Virus record (IMG/VR): IMGVR_UViG_3300032282_005895
Coordinates: 1 to 28,185 of that record
Direction: 5' to 3' (one strand)
Origin: a virus
DNA length: 28,185 nucleotides
Under the pieces are notes generated by a model. That model had not been told where the DNA came from. It worked only from the letters and a program-made list of their open reading frames with translations, and searched no databases. Position numbers and translations under genes: made by a program. Positions 16,101 through 24,651 of this stretch are shown here, piece by piece. How positions within the stretch are numbered: the first letter of the stretch is position 1; the number at the start of each line of letters is the position of its first letter.

Positions 16101-17633
16101 GCCTCCTACCGTCAAATCAATGATAGATATTCCTGCTAATGCATGGTCAGAAGTATCCGCTAATCTAATAGTTGTTGAAGAAAATCCAGAACTACTAATA
16201 AAATATGTTTTATTGTTATCTAGTCCCCCAATACTCACGCCACCTCCGTTATTATAAACAACAGGAGTAGCTCTAGTACAAGTAATTAATATGGATGCAG
16301 TATTTTGTAATTTTATTTGTAAGTCAGCAAACCATCCATATCCAGGACAAAGAATATTGTCAGGACATAAAGGAGAAGCGGTTGATATGGTTACTCCATC
16401 TTCTTCATAGTGTGGATACGCTCCATCAATGAAAGGCCACACTACTATTTGGGTTGCTGTTGCAGGAGCAACAAAATCATAACTAAGATAATTCCAACCT
16501 GAAGGGAGATATGGAGTAACAATTCTCGTTGAGTTTCCAATCCATCCCATTCCTGCGGTAAGACCTTGTACTATAAATCCTTGAGGATAACTAGGATTAT
16601 ATACATTATTAATATGGACCCATCCACTAATTCGATATGTGTTTCCAGCAACAACAGGAATAGTTACTAGTGAATTGTTTAATCGAATTTGTGAAGTTCG
16701 TGTTGCAATTTTTGCTGCAACAACAGGGAGTGTTTTTGGAAAAGGAGCAGTAACATCAGTGCCTATTATTAAATCACTTGTAAGTTTTGTTTGTTTTAAA
16801 TATTGCCATCCTGTTCCATCTTGTGTATTTCCTCCTGTCCAATTTGGGTCAGGATTTAAATTTGGAGTAAATACAATATATGTACCTATCCCTCCTTTTC
16901 CAGTTCCATATCCAGAAATATATGTTCCATTAGGAATTCCTGTTCCTGTAATTTTTTGTCCTATATATAATGTTCCAGAACTAACATTGGTAACGGTAAG
17001 AGTATTTCCATTAATAAATCCAGTTACACTGGCAGTAATTGATGCGGCAAATGTGTTTACGGTATTAATCGTATTTGTAGTAGTATTTACATCACTGGCT
17101 TTAAATGTAGAAATTTTTCCAGTAGAAAATTGTTCAATAGAATAGGAAAATGGTTGAAAAATAAAATTATCTTGTAATTTATTTTTATCGGACAAGAATC
17201 CCACCGTATCTTTCCATTCTTGAGCAGCAATATCCCATGAACTAGCAGATGCTTTCAAAGTATAATTATAGGGATAACGAAGTGTAATATCCGTGTCATA
17301 CATCATACGGAAAAATAATTCTGCTGCTTTCTCCGACCCCTTCGTTTCATAATATTCACTGATAAATTTGATTAATCGACGTTCTTGTACTAATACGGAG
17401 GATGGAATATCATGAGCATATTCTTTTCTCCGCTGTTCAACGAATAAATCCAGTGTCAAATCAATATCAGACCACGTATCCGCATTTAAGAGGATATTAT
17501 TGGCTTCATGATTTTCATCTAAGAAAGTGTAATACGCTTTCAGAAATTCTACGAATGTCGGAAATGACGAACGTATATAATCCGGAAGTTGTCCTGCAAT
17601 CAGATGTTGGAGTTTATTCTTGAGGTCAATCAT
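13182..17633 (-). CDS. Giant baseplate-associated fibre-like protein with mucin-like Thr-Pro blocks and Cys-rich modules
   Basis: The protein has 1483 residues. The N-terminal domain (1 to about 140), with [20 protein letters not shown] and [16 protein letters not shown] (98-113), is conserved in structural proteins next to gp6 in marine T4-like phages and should anchor it to the baseplate. A phage beta module with [17 protein letters not shown] (about 225-245) follows. A jelly-roll-like region (about 315-440; [21 protein letters not shown]) resembles CBM4/9 carbohydrate-binding folds. From about 554 on, Thr-Pro blocks alternate with Cys modules. Three A modules have 4 Cys each (about 650-720, 846-917, 1339-1410). 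Three B modules have 6 Cys each (about 735-812, 931-1010, 1132-1220). A 6-Cys end module contains [10 protein letters not shown] (1431-1483). The start shares one base with the gp6 stop. It is probably an extended, surface-exposed adhesin. Confidence 0.8.
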   Translation of the reverse strand: MIDLKNKLQHLIAGQLPDYIRSSFPTFVEFLKAYYTFLDENHEANNILLNADTWSDIDLTLDLFVEQRRKEYAHDIPSSVLVQERRLIKFISEYYETKGSEKAAELFFRMMYDTDITLRYPYNYTLKASASSWDIAAQEWKDTVGFLSDKNKLQDNFIFQPFSYSIEQFSTGKISTFKASDVNTTTNTINTVNTFAASITASVTGFINGNTLTVTNVSSGTLYIGQKITGTGIPNGTYISGYGTGKGGIGTYIVFTPNLNPDPNWTGGNTQDGTGWQYLKQTKLTSDLIIGTDVTAPFPKTLPVVAAKIATRTSQIRLNNSLVTIPVVAGNTYRISGWVHINNVYNPSYPQGFIVQGLTAGMGWIGNSTRIVTPYLPSGWNYLSYDFVAPATATQIVVWPFIDGAYPHYEEDGVTISTASPLCPDNILCPGYGWFADLQIKLQNTASILITCTRATPVVYNNGGGVSIGGLDNNKTYFISSSGFSSTTIRLADTSDHALAGISIIDLTVGGTGNNHTLTVKNWADELGYRLLENDAYRNSAHPVGMQVFSEYVIPSPTPTPTVTPTNTPTLTPTLTATHTPTLTPTLTATHTPTLTPTLTATHTPTLTPTLTATHTPTQTPTLTPPTPTSTPPTPTSTTPAPTPTSTPVCIYQYNVTGPYESSLDACNAFETGDVAIYAMNDYYFTTDNCSTYANGFYNVVGNSNWVEFSSGTQVATGDCNSPTPTATPTATNPMSNTGTCYTLHNTGGGTSGLITWTDPNTGAQSTTLSTDETIQVCAVALPIEYPAADVDISECVDCSVNCTSAAGCTPVPTPTSTPPTPTSTTPAPTPTSTTPAPTPTSTPVCLFAFNTSGSYPSAVEACNGFETGDVAIYAMNDYYFTTDNCSTYAEGFYKVNSTTYWIEFTSGSLADGGDCTDILSPTPTPTATTSVLNTGTCYTLHNTGGGTSGLITWTDPNTGAQSTYLATGETIQVCAVVAPIETPAADVDIFECIDCSANCTSAASCIPVLTPTPTSTPPTPTSTPPTPTTSSPVPTATPTLTPTLTATATATLTATPTLTATSTPTLTPTLTATNTPTLTATPTLTATATATLTATPTLTATSTPTLTPTLTATNTPTLTATPTLTATHTATPGDCYQVTIYSDYPEDGVITWYDINSGYNSITNVVSTYGTGTFYVCALASTVVTTTAITGNYIAQCGSGTCSGISTSLSPTSCCTYAAPTATPTPTHTATQTLTATNTPTLTATPTLTPTLTATATATLTATPTLTATNTPTLTATQTLTATNTPTLTATPTLTATSTPTLTATPTLTATNTPTLTATPTLTATSTPTLTPTPTPVCILQYYVTGPYGSYEAACGAYETGDVAIYQMTGYFFINNNCSTYADGFYNVSGNDNWVQFSSGTEIAIADCTVLTPTPTQTQTMTPTLTASSVPCDPYGTYIGQVCGEGGVLTTLYDKYADGSCGYYYVEVCADYVGCGGSGYCA
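13618..13976. repeat. Thr-Pro repeat block 4 (C-terminal)
   Basis: This codes for about residues 1220-1339 of the giant protein. The units are [14 protein letters not shown]-like, with Thr near every second position. At DNA level a unit of 84 bases (28 codons) recurs: the stretch starting agccgtcaag at 13659 reappears at 13743 with few changes. Confidence 0.9.
14236..14610. repeat. Thr-Pro repeat block 3 with 120-base tandem unit
   Basis: This codes for about residues 1009-1133. Positions 14281-14400 and 14401-14520 form a tandem pair with an exact 120-base period (both begin gtcggcgtat). Their first 60 bases differ at one position and the copies drift toward the end, so the duplication looks recent. 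Confidence 0.9.
14610..15690. repeat. Duplicated A-B cysteine-module unit, period about 590 bases
   Basis: Two copies of a unit coding for one A module and one B module lie in tandem. The stretch from 14971 (gttgaacagt) is repeated without visible change over about 70 bases at 15559. The stretch from 14751 (tgctccagta) is repeated over nearly 80 bases at 15342. Spacing is 588 and 591 bases; the 3-base difference shows that an in-frame codon was gained or lost in between. Confidence 0.9.
15095..15210. repeat. Thr-Pro repeat block 2 (short)
   Basis: This codes for about residues 812-846, built from [19 protein letters not shown]-type units. It links B module 1 to A module 2 and is richer in Pro and Ser than the longer blocks. 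Confidence 0.85.
15690..15975. repeat. Thr-Pro repeat block 1 with 36-base tandem unit
   Basis: This codes for about residues 554-649. The decamer gttggcgtat recurs at 15781, 15817, 15853, 15889 and 15925, an exact 36-base period encoding the 12-residue unit [12 protein letters not shown]. Adjacent copies are almost identical, including at synonymous positions. Confidence 0.95.
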
Positions 17634-19513
17634 TAGTTTGCAACAGTATTAACCGTGATTGTCAAACCGACTTGCGTATTTGTAGTACTATTGAAAGCAC
17701 TATCATCTAGAGCAATGATGATATTTTGTGACGGATACGGATATACGGCACTTGTCGATATTGCCGTAGACCGGATAATTTTTGGTGTTAGATTCTTACC
17801 AAGGTCTTGAGGAATCGCACTAAAGCGAATGTCCGATGCTCCACCAATTAGTTCCGTAACAAAAAGTCGCGTAAGGGTGAACATTCCCGAATCTCCATAG
17901 GCAATCGTGCCATAGTTTGCGTCGAGAATTTTTCCGTCCGTTGAATTGATTAATTGCAAAATTCCTGTACCAGTACGTGATGGCGGCGTGTCATCTGGCA
18001 AATCCCGAATATAGACACTATTGTAATTCAGCCCATTTACCGTTGTTTTGAAGTTTGTACTTCGGAAACTATTCGGTTCAATCGGCGTAGTGAAATAGAT
18101 ATTCAGATTTTCTGTTATATTCACAAATGGCACAATTCGGCGTTGAAGACGCATATCAATCAACGTACCTAAAATAGACCCATCCGTATTTTGAATTCTA
18201 TTTTCTAATTGCGAAAAGTAGAATTGTTTTCCAAGCGTGGATAATTCTTCAGTAAAATATTTCTGAATTTGAGTATTAACTAATGTTTGGAGTTGTGTTG
18301 CGGTGAGGAGGGTTTTCTTGGGGTCATATGTAACCACTACGTCCAACCCTACATACAAATAAATCGGGTCTACAAATTCATGGGTAAGCGACATTACACT
18401 GCGTGGACGAATAATATCCGTTAAAATCATTTCTTTATCTTCTGACGTAATGATATAACTCGCCTTTGGGTCAATGGAAATAAAGATTTTACCATAGATA
18501 GGGGGCACATTATTTTCGCCGCCCCATACTTCTACCGACTGCGCCTTATCAAAATTTGCCATGATGGTCGCTTTATAATCTTCGGCGGTTACAACTCGAT
18601 TTCGTGTCGCATTGATTTTTGGTGCATTAAATCGAATACTATCAGCCGTTTCTCGGTTAGCCCCACCGGAGGATGCTGATACTAAGGTTGTAATTACGGC
18701 AGCATTATCGGTCGTAAATGTGGAAGAGCACGAGAACGTTTGTGCACCATTCGCGCTTGCTCCCTTTGACGCCACATAACTGATGCTCACCACATTTCCT
18801 GCTGACAAGACACTTCCAATAATACCATCACCAAAAATCAATCGATAATATCCATCTTGTCCTTCCTCAACCCAATAGACATTACTCGTGTCATTGATAT
18901 CAATTACTGTAGTGGTGCGATTGAATGGAGTAGTTCCTAAATCGGAAACACTATTTTGAACTTGCACATTCAGGGTCGAAAGGTCGATATTATTATTTTT
19001 GATAGTGAATGGACCAGAGACGGTATCAGCCGTTACGACATTTGACTGCGTAATTAATGACCCTTCCACCAATTCAATATTTGGAAAGGTAAAACTCGAC
19101 CCACTTTTAGTTGCTGTTGCACTATTCGCCGTCAAGAACGTGTAGGTCGTATCATTGACTTTTGCAGTAAACTTGGTATATTTCGGAATCGTGATGGGGC
19201 CAGCATCGGTGCTTGTAAACATCGCACCAATATGGGCATGGGCCGATACGACAGAGCGGGGCGTGTACCCTAATGTCTTTGCAATCGATACAATCGAAGA
19301 CCGCTTGAGCGCGGTATCAATAAACATCTCATTAGTCTGTAAATGGGCAAGAATCGCATTATAATGGGTATTGTATGCCAACACATCCAATAGGACATTT
19401 AAGGCAGAACCAGAAAAATTGTAATCCTTGAACGTATCTTGACTTTGCAAATAGTTGATAAAGTTCTGCTTAATTTGGTCAAAATCAAGTTCTGTTATTC
19501 TAAGGTCAGCCAT
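17633..19513 (-). CDS. 6: Baseplate wedge protein gp6
   Basis: The protein has 626 residues, close to the 660 of T4 gp6. The N-terminus has [20 protein letters not shown] and then [20 protein letters not shown], followed by a [20 protein letters not shown] helix and [10 protein letters not shown], all typical of gp6/J-like baseplate wedge proteins. Further on, [20 protein letters not shown] and [25 protein letters not shown] in two adjoining pieces give the conserved core strand-helix region. Gp6 forms dimers that link wedges into the inner ring of the baseplate, with gp25 and gp53. The start overlaps the gp25 stop by one base (TAATG) and the stop overlaps the next start the same way, so expression should be stoichiometrically coupled. 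Confidence 0.93.
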   Translation of the reverse strand: MADLRITELDFDQIKQNFINYLQSQDTFKDYNFSGSALNVLLDVLAYNTHYNAILAHLQTNEMFIDTALKRSSIVSIAKTLGYTPRSVVSAHAHIGAMFTSTDAGPITIPKYTKFTAKVNDTTYTFLTANSATATKSGSSFTFPNIELVEGSLITQSNVVTADTVSGPFTIKNNNIDLSTLNVQVQNSVSDLGTTPFNRTTTVIDINDTSNVYWVEEGQDGYYRLIFGDGIIGSVLSAGNVVSISYVASKGASANGAQTFSCSSTFTTDNAAVITTLVSASSGGANRETADSIRFNAPKINATRNRVVTAEDYKATIMANFDKAQSVEVWGGENNVPPIYGKIFISIDPKASYIITSEDKEMILTDIIRPRSVMSLTHEFVDPIYLYVGLDVVVTYDPKKTLLTATQLQTLVNTQIQKYFTEELSTLGKQFYFSQLENRIQNTDGSILGTLIDMRLQRRIVPFVNITENLNIYFTTPIEPNSFRSTNFKTTVNGLNYNSVYIRDLPDDTPPSRTGTGILQLINSTDGKILDANYGTIAYGDSGMFTLTRLFVTELIGGASDIRFSAIPQDLGKNLTPKIIRSTAISTSAVYPYPSQNIIIALDDSAFNSTTNTQVGLTITVNTVAN

Positions 19514-19902
19514 TATCGGACTCTCTGAAGCGTGAGGTTAAATACAACTGGGATATAAATTCCAATTACATAAAAGTATAAACTGATATCGTAGCTATTC
19601 TCATCATAATTTGGACTAATGGCAACTTCTTGAAGCTTGACACGGGGCTCAAAGTTTTCAATACACTGGGTAATCACACTTTTCAACATTTCTGTTGTGA
19701 CATAGTCCATCGGTTCAAACAAAATCGCATACAATCCTGCACCAATTTCAGGGTGAAACAAACGTTCCCCTTGTCTGGTAAGTAAGAGAGACTTTAACGA
19801 TTGCTTGACCGCATTAACGTCAATACGCCGCGCCACATCGTTAGAGGTGGTTTTTGCGAACGTTAAATCGAGGTCTTTGTAGAGTTGGTTAGGTGTATTC
19901 AT
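19513..19902 (-). CDS. 25: Baseplate wedge protein gp25
   Basis: The protein has 129 residues (T4 gp25 has 132). It has LYKDLDLTFAKT near the start, VKQSLKSLLLTRQGERLFHP and then GAGLYAILFEPMD, and the signature ENFEPRVKL near residue 90. The E-P-R motif and the order of elements define the gp25/W/lysozyme-like wedge family. In T4 the protein sits at the junction of the sheath and the inner baseplate and nucleates sheath polymerisation. No Shine-Dalgarno sequence is visible. The ATG lies at the centre of a 14-base palindrome and a TATAAATA box ends only 6 bases upstream, so transcripts from that promoter would be essentially leaderless. The alignment with T4 gp25 does not favour a later start. 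Confidence 0.93.
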   Translation of the reverse strand: MNTPNQLYKDLDLTFAKTTSNDVARRIDVNAVKQSLKSLLLTRQGERLFHPEIGAGLYAILFEPMDYVTTEMLKSVITQCIENFEPRVKLQEVAISPNYDENSYDISLYFYVIGIYIPVVFNLTLQRVR

Positions 19903-19908
19903 GAATAC
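19895..19908. repeat. Perfect 14-base palindrome across the gp25 start codon
   Basis: GTATTCATGAATAC is its own reverse complement and has the gp25 ATG in the middle. It directly follows the late promoter box. It may be chance, a protein-binding site, or a weak hairpin hiding the start codon in longer read-through transcripts. Confidence 0.6.
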
Positions 19909-19916
19909 TATTTATA
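19909..19916 (-). promoter_or_regulatory. T4-type late promoter for gp25-gp6
   Basis: An exact TATAAATA on the minus strand lies in the 21-base gap between the spike gene stop and the gp25 ATG. With the usual spacing the transcript would begin at 19903 or 19902, that is at or one base before the ATG. Confidence 0.75.
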
Positions 19917-19923
19917 TCGTCGT

Positions 19924-22770
19924 TTAGTAAGTGAGATTTGAATTTGGAAGGAGATTTACAAGGGACGCTGAGTAGTTGACATCATTTTTGAAGGTATAGT
20001 ATTCCAACCGTGGTTTTCCACCACTTCCCGTCGCAAGGTTCAATCCCTGTTGTTGCCATTGCATGTGAATCCATGGCTTATAGCTATTGACCCCCTTGAT
20101 ATTACCGACACGATATTCAAGAAGAAGTTTGTCAAACTGGACATTCTTCTTCAGGGATACCGCAATATCATAATACTCAGTAAAGGTCTTATTGAAGCAG
20201 AAATCCACCGCCAACCCCTGTTCATGGAAGGAAATACCGGATGCCGATTTAAATGCCCCCGTCATCTGGCCAGGTGTTCTAAACGTCGAGGAAATAATCA
20301 CATTATTCTTGCCCAGTAAATCAAAAACAGGCTCAATCACATTGACCGCTAACTGGGTCAGATTACATACGATATCTTGAATACTGAGGCCATGTTGGGC
20401 CTGTAGATTTTCTGTTCCCTTAAGATTACCAAGAGTGATATTCTTGCTGAGACGGTAGGCAGGAGAGAAATTGCTTTGGCCGTAAATAACAGAACACGAT
20501 GCTACCTTGGCTGGCAACGCAGTCGGTTTTTTGCTCGTGTCGGTCTGTCCTTCCGTGAGCGGCTTCTCCAAGTCTTCTTGGGTAACCAAGCCCTCTGCAA
20601 GACCCTTCGCTTTGAGCATTTTGATTTCATCCTTATTCGCATCGGCATTTTCTGAGAGGGTTGATAATGCACTCGCCCAATTATCGACTCGTTGCTCAAG
20701 AGTTAACGGAACTAGTTTTGGTTCTGTTGGGGTATACTTATTAACAGGAGTTCCTGCGGTTCCCTGTAATGCCTCAAAGGGTTGTGCATAGAGTGTTGCC
20801 GTTGAACCACCGCTAGGCATTAATTCCAATATGACACCATTGATAACCACTGAACCACCGCCCGATAATAATGAGGCACTGCTTTCCATTGAGGTCAATG
20901 AGGCGGCAGTTCTTCCGGAAAGAGTCATAGTGCTGTCCGAATGCACATCTACCATATGTCCTTCCGCATACAAATGTTGGGCGCTCTTGAGATTGATATT
21001 TCCTCCACTAGTCACGTTAAAGTGACCTGCGACATTAAAGTCTACGTCATTGTGGATATCTGCTCTTAGTGAGCCGTGAACTTCTAAATTCACATTATTT
21101 TTTACCAGAATATTGCAGTTTCCTTCAATCGTGATGTTTGCCTTCCCGCCAATGTAGATATATCCATCGCGGTCCCAGATTTCATAGCCATCACCGACAA
21201 TTTTTCGTACATGGGTGCCATTCGCATCTACTTCAGTAAAAGTTCCGCTGCGATGATACCAATGCATACGCTCATTTTGTGGAGTATCATCATATTCCAC
21301 GACATGCCCTGATTCCGTCTCTTGAACGTGATTGTAGGGATATTTGCCGTTATATGGGGATTTGGGCTGGCTCCATGTATTGGGGGCCGCATTTCGCGCA
21401 ATAGGCACATCAGTGACCCGTTTGGAATCCTTCTTTCCAACGATAGTATCTTGAATCTTTTCTCCCGTCGCTAATGGATTGGTACTGGGTCTTCCCATAT
21501 TATTTTCACGGGGATAGATATTCTTCGGGTCATTAAATCCCACACTACTTGGAACTTTTCGTAAAGAATTTTCTTTTTGGTCACGAATATCAGTTTTGGG
21601 AGAAGTACGAATAGGATTTGTTGGTGCTGGAATTTTTGTGGCGGCGGCATCAATCGCACTCGCACTAATCCCAGATGTTCCATTTGGAAGTTCTTCTTTA
21701 AGAGGAACCTTAATACCACTTTCAATACCTTTCACCACCCGTGCATGAATATCTCGTGCACTTCTGCCGATAATCGTAGAAAATTCTGCGCCAATCCCAA
21801 ATAACTGGGACAAATTCTTTCCAAAAATACGTTGGGCAATTAAATGTCCCGCAATCTCAGCCTTACTATCAATCAAATTATTGATAAAGTATTGATAGGC
21901 GGTTTTCCACTGGGACAATAATGCGCGATAGGCATACAGTCGCTGTATTTTTTGCAACGTAAGAAAATTCTTTGGACCGAGTTGTTTTTCGAGCCAATGT
22001 TCCGCATGCGAGAGGACATACCAGTGCAACGCCGAGCGGAGGGTAGTTGGGATTTTATCATAGACTTCAATACTAATAAGTCCCTGTTTAACCGCCTCTA
22101 AGGCATAGTCCGCAAAATCACCCTCTGCAATCGCTGACCACGTATCAAGCGCCGATTGACTGACGGCACCAATACTAATAAGGTCTTTAACGGTCGTACC
22201 ATACACACCCATTTTTCCATCATCGGAGACCGTATTAAGGGCATGGTCAATTCCAAGGGAGGTACGTTCTTTCTGAAGTTCGTCTTCCAGTAAGGTAAGT
22301 GATAACTCAATATCATTCGGAGTCAAATCCCCGATATATCCATCTTGACTTTTCGGAGGCGCAATATTTCGAGTATTTGGAATGGGCGCTAGGGCATAAT
22401 TCCCCTGAGCATCCACATAAACAGACCCGCGCGAATTGGTGAGAAGGGTATGTTCATATAATACGATATCTTCATAATTTTGATTGGAAGCGGCGACTTG
22501 CGCTTCCGTAGGACTAATAAAATGCTTGTCTTTCTGTAAATTGGCAATGGTTTCTGCAAGGTCTGGAATAACTTGCTTTTTTTGTTGACATATCGTAATC
22601 TCATTTACAATCGTAGTGAGAATATCTGGGGTGAGATTGAAGGTCGTTAAATTTTGTGAAATCAAAGACGAAAGCGTTGCCGAACAATTTAACAAGTCCG
22701 CATTGGTATATGCGGATGTATTGCTCAGACGCTTGCGTACTTCATCCAATAATAAACGAGACGTTGCCAT
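19924..22770 (-). CDS. Spike/needle protein: gp5 beta-helix part with C-terminal M15-type peptidase
   Basis: The protein has 948 residues. The first about 400 residues are mostly helical and unfamiliar (for example ALHWYVLSHAEHWLEKQLGP). Near residue 475 the gp5 C-terminal signature appears: GKYPYNHVQETESGHVVEYD and DTPQNERMHWYHRSGTFTEV, very close to T4 gp5. Regular short beta repeats (about 510-655: NITIEGNCNILVKNNVNLEV and so on) form the triple-stranded needle. The C-terminus is a zinc D,D-peptidase-like domain: IISSTFRTPGQ (about 825), SFHEQGLAVDF (about 846-856, the SxHxxGxAxD site) and KPWIHMQW (about 898-905). This peptidase should cut peptidoglycan cross-links or stems as the needle enters the cell, replacing the T4 gp5 lysozyme domain, which is absent. 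AAGGATAACT before the ATG includes the end of the gp5 OB gene 2 bases away. Confidence 0.85.
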   Translation of the reverse strand: MATSRLLLDEVRKRLSNTSAYTNADLLNCSATLSSLISQNLTTFNLTPDILTTIVNEITICQQKKQVIPDLAETIANLQKDKHFISPTEAQVAASNQNYEDIVLYEHTLLTNSRGSVYVDAQGNYALAPIPNTRNIAPPKSQDGYIGDLTPNDIELSLTLLEDELQKERTSLGIDHALNTVSDDGKMGVYGTTVKDLISIGAVSQSALDTWSAIAEGDFADYALEAVKQGLISIEVYDKIPTTLRSALHWYVLSHAEHWLEKQLGPKNFLTLQKIQRLYAYRALLSQWKTAYQYFINNLIDSKAEIAGHLIAQRIFGKNLSQLFGIGAEFSTIIGRSARDIHARVVKGIESGIKVPLKEELPNGTSGISASAIDAAATKIPAPTNPIRTSPKTDIRDQKENSLRKVPSSVGFNDPKNIYPRENNMGRPSTNPLATGEKIQDTIVGKKDSKRVTDVPIARNAAPNTWSQPKSPYNGKYPYNHVQETESGHVVEYDDTPQNERMHWYHRSGTFTEVDANGTHVRKIVGDGYEIWDRDGYIYIGGKANITIEGNCNILVKNNVNLEVHGSLRADIHNDVDFNVAGHFNVTSGGNINLKSAQHLYAEGHMVDVHSDSTMTLSGRTAASLTSMESSASLLSGGGSVVINGVILELMPSGGSTATLYAQPFEALQGTAGTPVNKYTPTEPKLVPLTLEQRVDNWASALSTLSENADANKDEIKMLKAKGLAEGLVTQEDLEKPLTEGQTDTSKKPTALPAKVASCSVIYGQSNFSPAYRLSKNITLGNLKGTENLQAQHGLSIQDIVCNLTQLAVNVIEPVFDLLGKNNVIISSTFRTPGQMTGAFKSASGISFHEQGLAVDFCFNKTFTEYYDIAVSLKKNVQFDKLLLEYRVGNIKGVNSYKPWIHMQWQQQGLNLATGSGGKPRLEYYTFKNDVNYSASLVNLLPNSNLTY

Positions 22771-22772
22771 AG

Positions 22773-23255
22773 TTATCCTTGGGTCGTGACAGAATTTTCT
22801 AATTCTTGATTTTGTTGCTCAGTGACGGTATTGATATAATTTGTCGTAGGAATTGCGTTAGCAGACAATCCAAAATCTTTTAAGATTAATGGTTTGAGGA
22901 ATTGTGTGGCGAGCATCGTTGCAAAATCCCCTATAAGATTTACTGGTTCTTCCATGCCAGGGAACGTACCTAGCATCACAGGAATTTGACATTCTTCTCC
23001 ATCAAGAAAAAATCCAAGTACCCACGTACCTTCAACGGCTCCAACCGGAGCATTACCAATTCCAGAGACAGAAGCGGATGTCATCGGCATCAACGGCATC
23101 GCCCACGGTAAATCTTCTGTTGGAAGCACGGTTTTATCAGATATGTGATATCCTGCCACCCGAACCCGACATCTTCCTAGTGCTTGAGGGTCTTGACGGT
23201 CTTCAACAACACCTAACCACCAATGAAATCCACCATTGTCGTATAAATTTCTCAT
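22773..23255 (-). CDS. 5: Stand-alone gp5 OB-fold hub protein
   Basis: The protein has 160 residues. It shows WWLGVVEDRQDPQALGRCRV and then RVAGYH (12-36), LPTEDLPWAMPLMPMTSASV with SGIG (44-67) and VGAVEGTWVLGFFLDGEECQ with IPVMLGTFPG (71-100). This aligns closely with the N-terminal OB domain of T4 gp5, which sits on the gp27 trimer in the baseplate hub. T4 gp5 continues into lysozyme and needle; here the protein stops after a Gln/Asn/Glu-rich tail. The needle is encoded by the next gene, 2 bases away. An AGGA ribosome-binding site overlaps the gp27 stop. The gene split resembles the proteolytic split of T4 gp5 but at gene level. The two reading frames show no sign of a simple frameshift. 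Confidence 0.92.
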   Translation of the reverse strand: MRNLYDNGGFHWWLGVVEDRQDPQALGRCRVRVAGYHISDKTVLPTEDLPWAMPLMPMTSASVSGIGNAPVGAVEGTWVLGFFLDGEECQIPVMLGTFPGMEEPVNLIGDFATMLATQFLKPLILKDFGLSANAIPTTNYINTVTEQQNQELENSVTTQG

Positions 23256-23258
23256 AAA

Positions 23259-24650
23259 TTATCCTAGTGATGTGGCAAAAGATTCTTTGATTAATTCCAT
23301 TCGCATGTAGTACTTATTATCTAAAATAAGATGGCGAATCGCTGTAACAAGATATGGCCCTGAGAGATGTGGGTCAATAAGCTGTGTTATATCTTTCACA
23401 TTATTTTTTTCTGCGATATTCGGAAAATATAATTGTACCACTTCTCCTGCTTCTGTCCCACAAAATCCAGGAACTGTAATTTCTACCCGAATGTTATTTA
23501 AATCATACATGATACTATTTCGTTGTAAAACCCAATCTTCATACTTGTTTTCTTCCGTTATATCAAATAACCCCTTATGCTTCGGTTTGAATACCGGATA
23601 AGAATAGACATTTCGAATTTGATTCGTACTAAAAGTAGGTCTTTCTCCATCTAAATGCTTAAAGCTTGAGTAATTGCTTGCATAGTCAAAAATATAGAAA
23701 TCATAATTTCTTGTTGCAATATCCATAACGTGCATATTGGATGAGTAATGACCCATATCTTGAGCATTTAATACATCTGTATTTTTTGTAATTTTGAGTT
23801 CTTCTACCTTTTTAAATTGCTCTCCTAGCGTGTTTTTACCTTTTTCAATTTCTTTAATCGCCGCATTATCTAATCCATAAAAGTACATCTTTCGTTCTTT
23901 TACATTGCTTTGCGCCGTAAAGATAGACTCAATGCTTCCAAAATAAAAAGATTGTGTAGATTCCCAAAAAAGTACCGAAGGAGAATTGTTGGATGCATCA
24001 ATAGAACGATTTGCTAACCAATTTAACACTTTAAATGGGTTCCATAAAGGAACAACACATGTAACTTTTGTTTTGAATGGAGTAAGCGAGGCGGGTCCTG
24101 TATTCAATACGCTCAAATTTTTTCGAGGTATATCAGTTCTCCAGCTAGGTGTCGTGAGACCATCGTTGCTGCTAATTCCTTTCGGAAATGGATATTTCTT
24201 ATTCCATATTCTTGGCATCTGTAAATAATCATTAAAAATACTTTTAGCAATCGCATCGGTGGTGCCTGAATATTTCTTGGAAATAAAGGTAATGTTGTCA
24301 ATCATACCTTCTAAAGAAATAAATTTCAACGTATAGATTTGTTGTCGGTCAGTTGAACTTGGTGCACGGTCTTGAATGGCATAAATGTAAAATGACCGAT
24401 GAATAATTGAATTTGGAAATCCAGGATTATTGACCCGAATCGTGATGATTTCTCTTCCAATAATCGGTATTTGTGCCACCAAATTACTTCCATCGACGAA
24501 TATTGCACTTCCCGATAGACAGTTGGAAAACATGTCTTCGTAAATAGAAAGTTCTGTAATATACGTCTTGAGGTCAAACGTTTGCCCTGATTCCGTGATT
24601 AATGTAAATTCTTCTACATTAATCGCACCCGCTTTAATGATTTCTGCCAT
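23259..24650 (-). CDS. 27: Baseplate hub protein gp27-like
   Basis: The protein has 463 residues (T4 gp27 has 391). The N-terminal half shows VEEFTLITESGQTFDLKTYI with TELSIYEDMFSNCLSGSAIF and VDGSNLVAQIPIIGREIITI, then FYIYAIQDRAP and IYTLKFISLEGM. This pattern belongs to the gp27/gpD hub family, whose trimer forms a pseudo-hexameric ring that continues the tail tube and holds gp5. The C-terminal part contains FCGTEAGEVVQLYFPNI and LSGPYLVTAIRHLI, the last beta domain of hub proteins. It lies between gp53 and the gp5 OB gene with 1- and 3-base gaps, as expected for proteins needed in a 1:1 hub complex. Confidence 0.88.
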   Translation of the reverse strand: MAEIIKAGAINVEEFTLITESGQTFDLKTYITELSIYEDMFSNCLSGSAIFVDGSNLVAQIPIIGREIITIRVNNPGFPNSIIHRSFYIYAIQDRAPSSTDRQQIYTLKFISLEGMIDNITFISKKYSGTTDAIAKSIFNDYLQMPRIWNKKYPFPKGISSNDGLTTPSWRTDIPRKNLSVLNTGPASLTPFKTKVTCVVPLWNPFKVLNWLANRSIDASNNSPSVLFWESTQSFYFGSIESIFTAQSNVKERKMYFYGLDNAAIKEIEKGKNTLGEQFKKVEELKITKNTDVLNAQDMGHYSSNMHVMDIATRNYDFYIFDYASNYSSFKHLDGERPTFSTNQIRNVYSYPVFKPKHKGLFDITEENKYEDWVLQRNSIMYDLNNIRVEITVPGFCGTEAGEVVQLYFPNIAEKNNVKDITQLIDPHLSGPYLVTAIRHLILDNKYYMRMELIKESFATSLG

Positions 24651-24651
24651 G

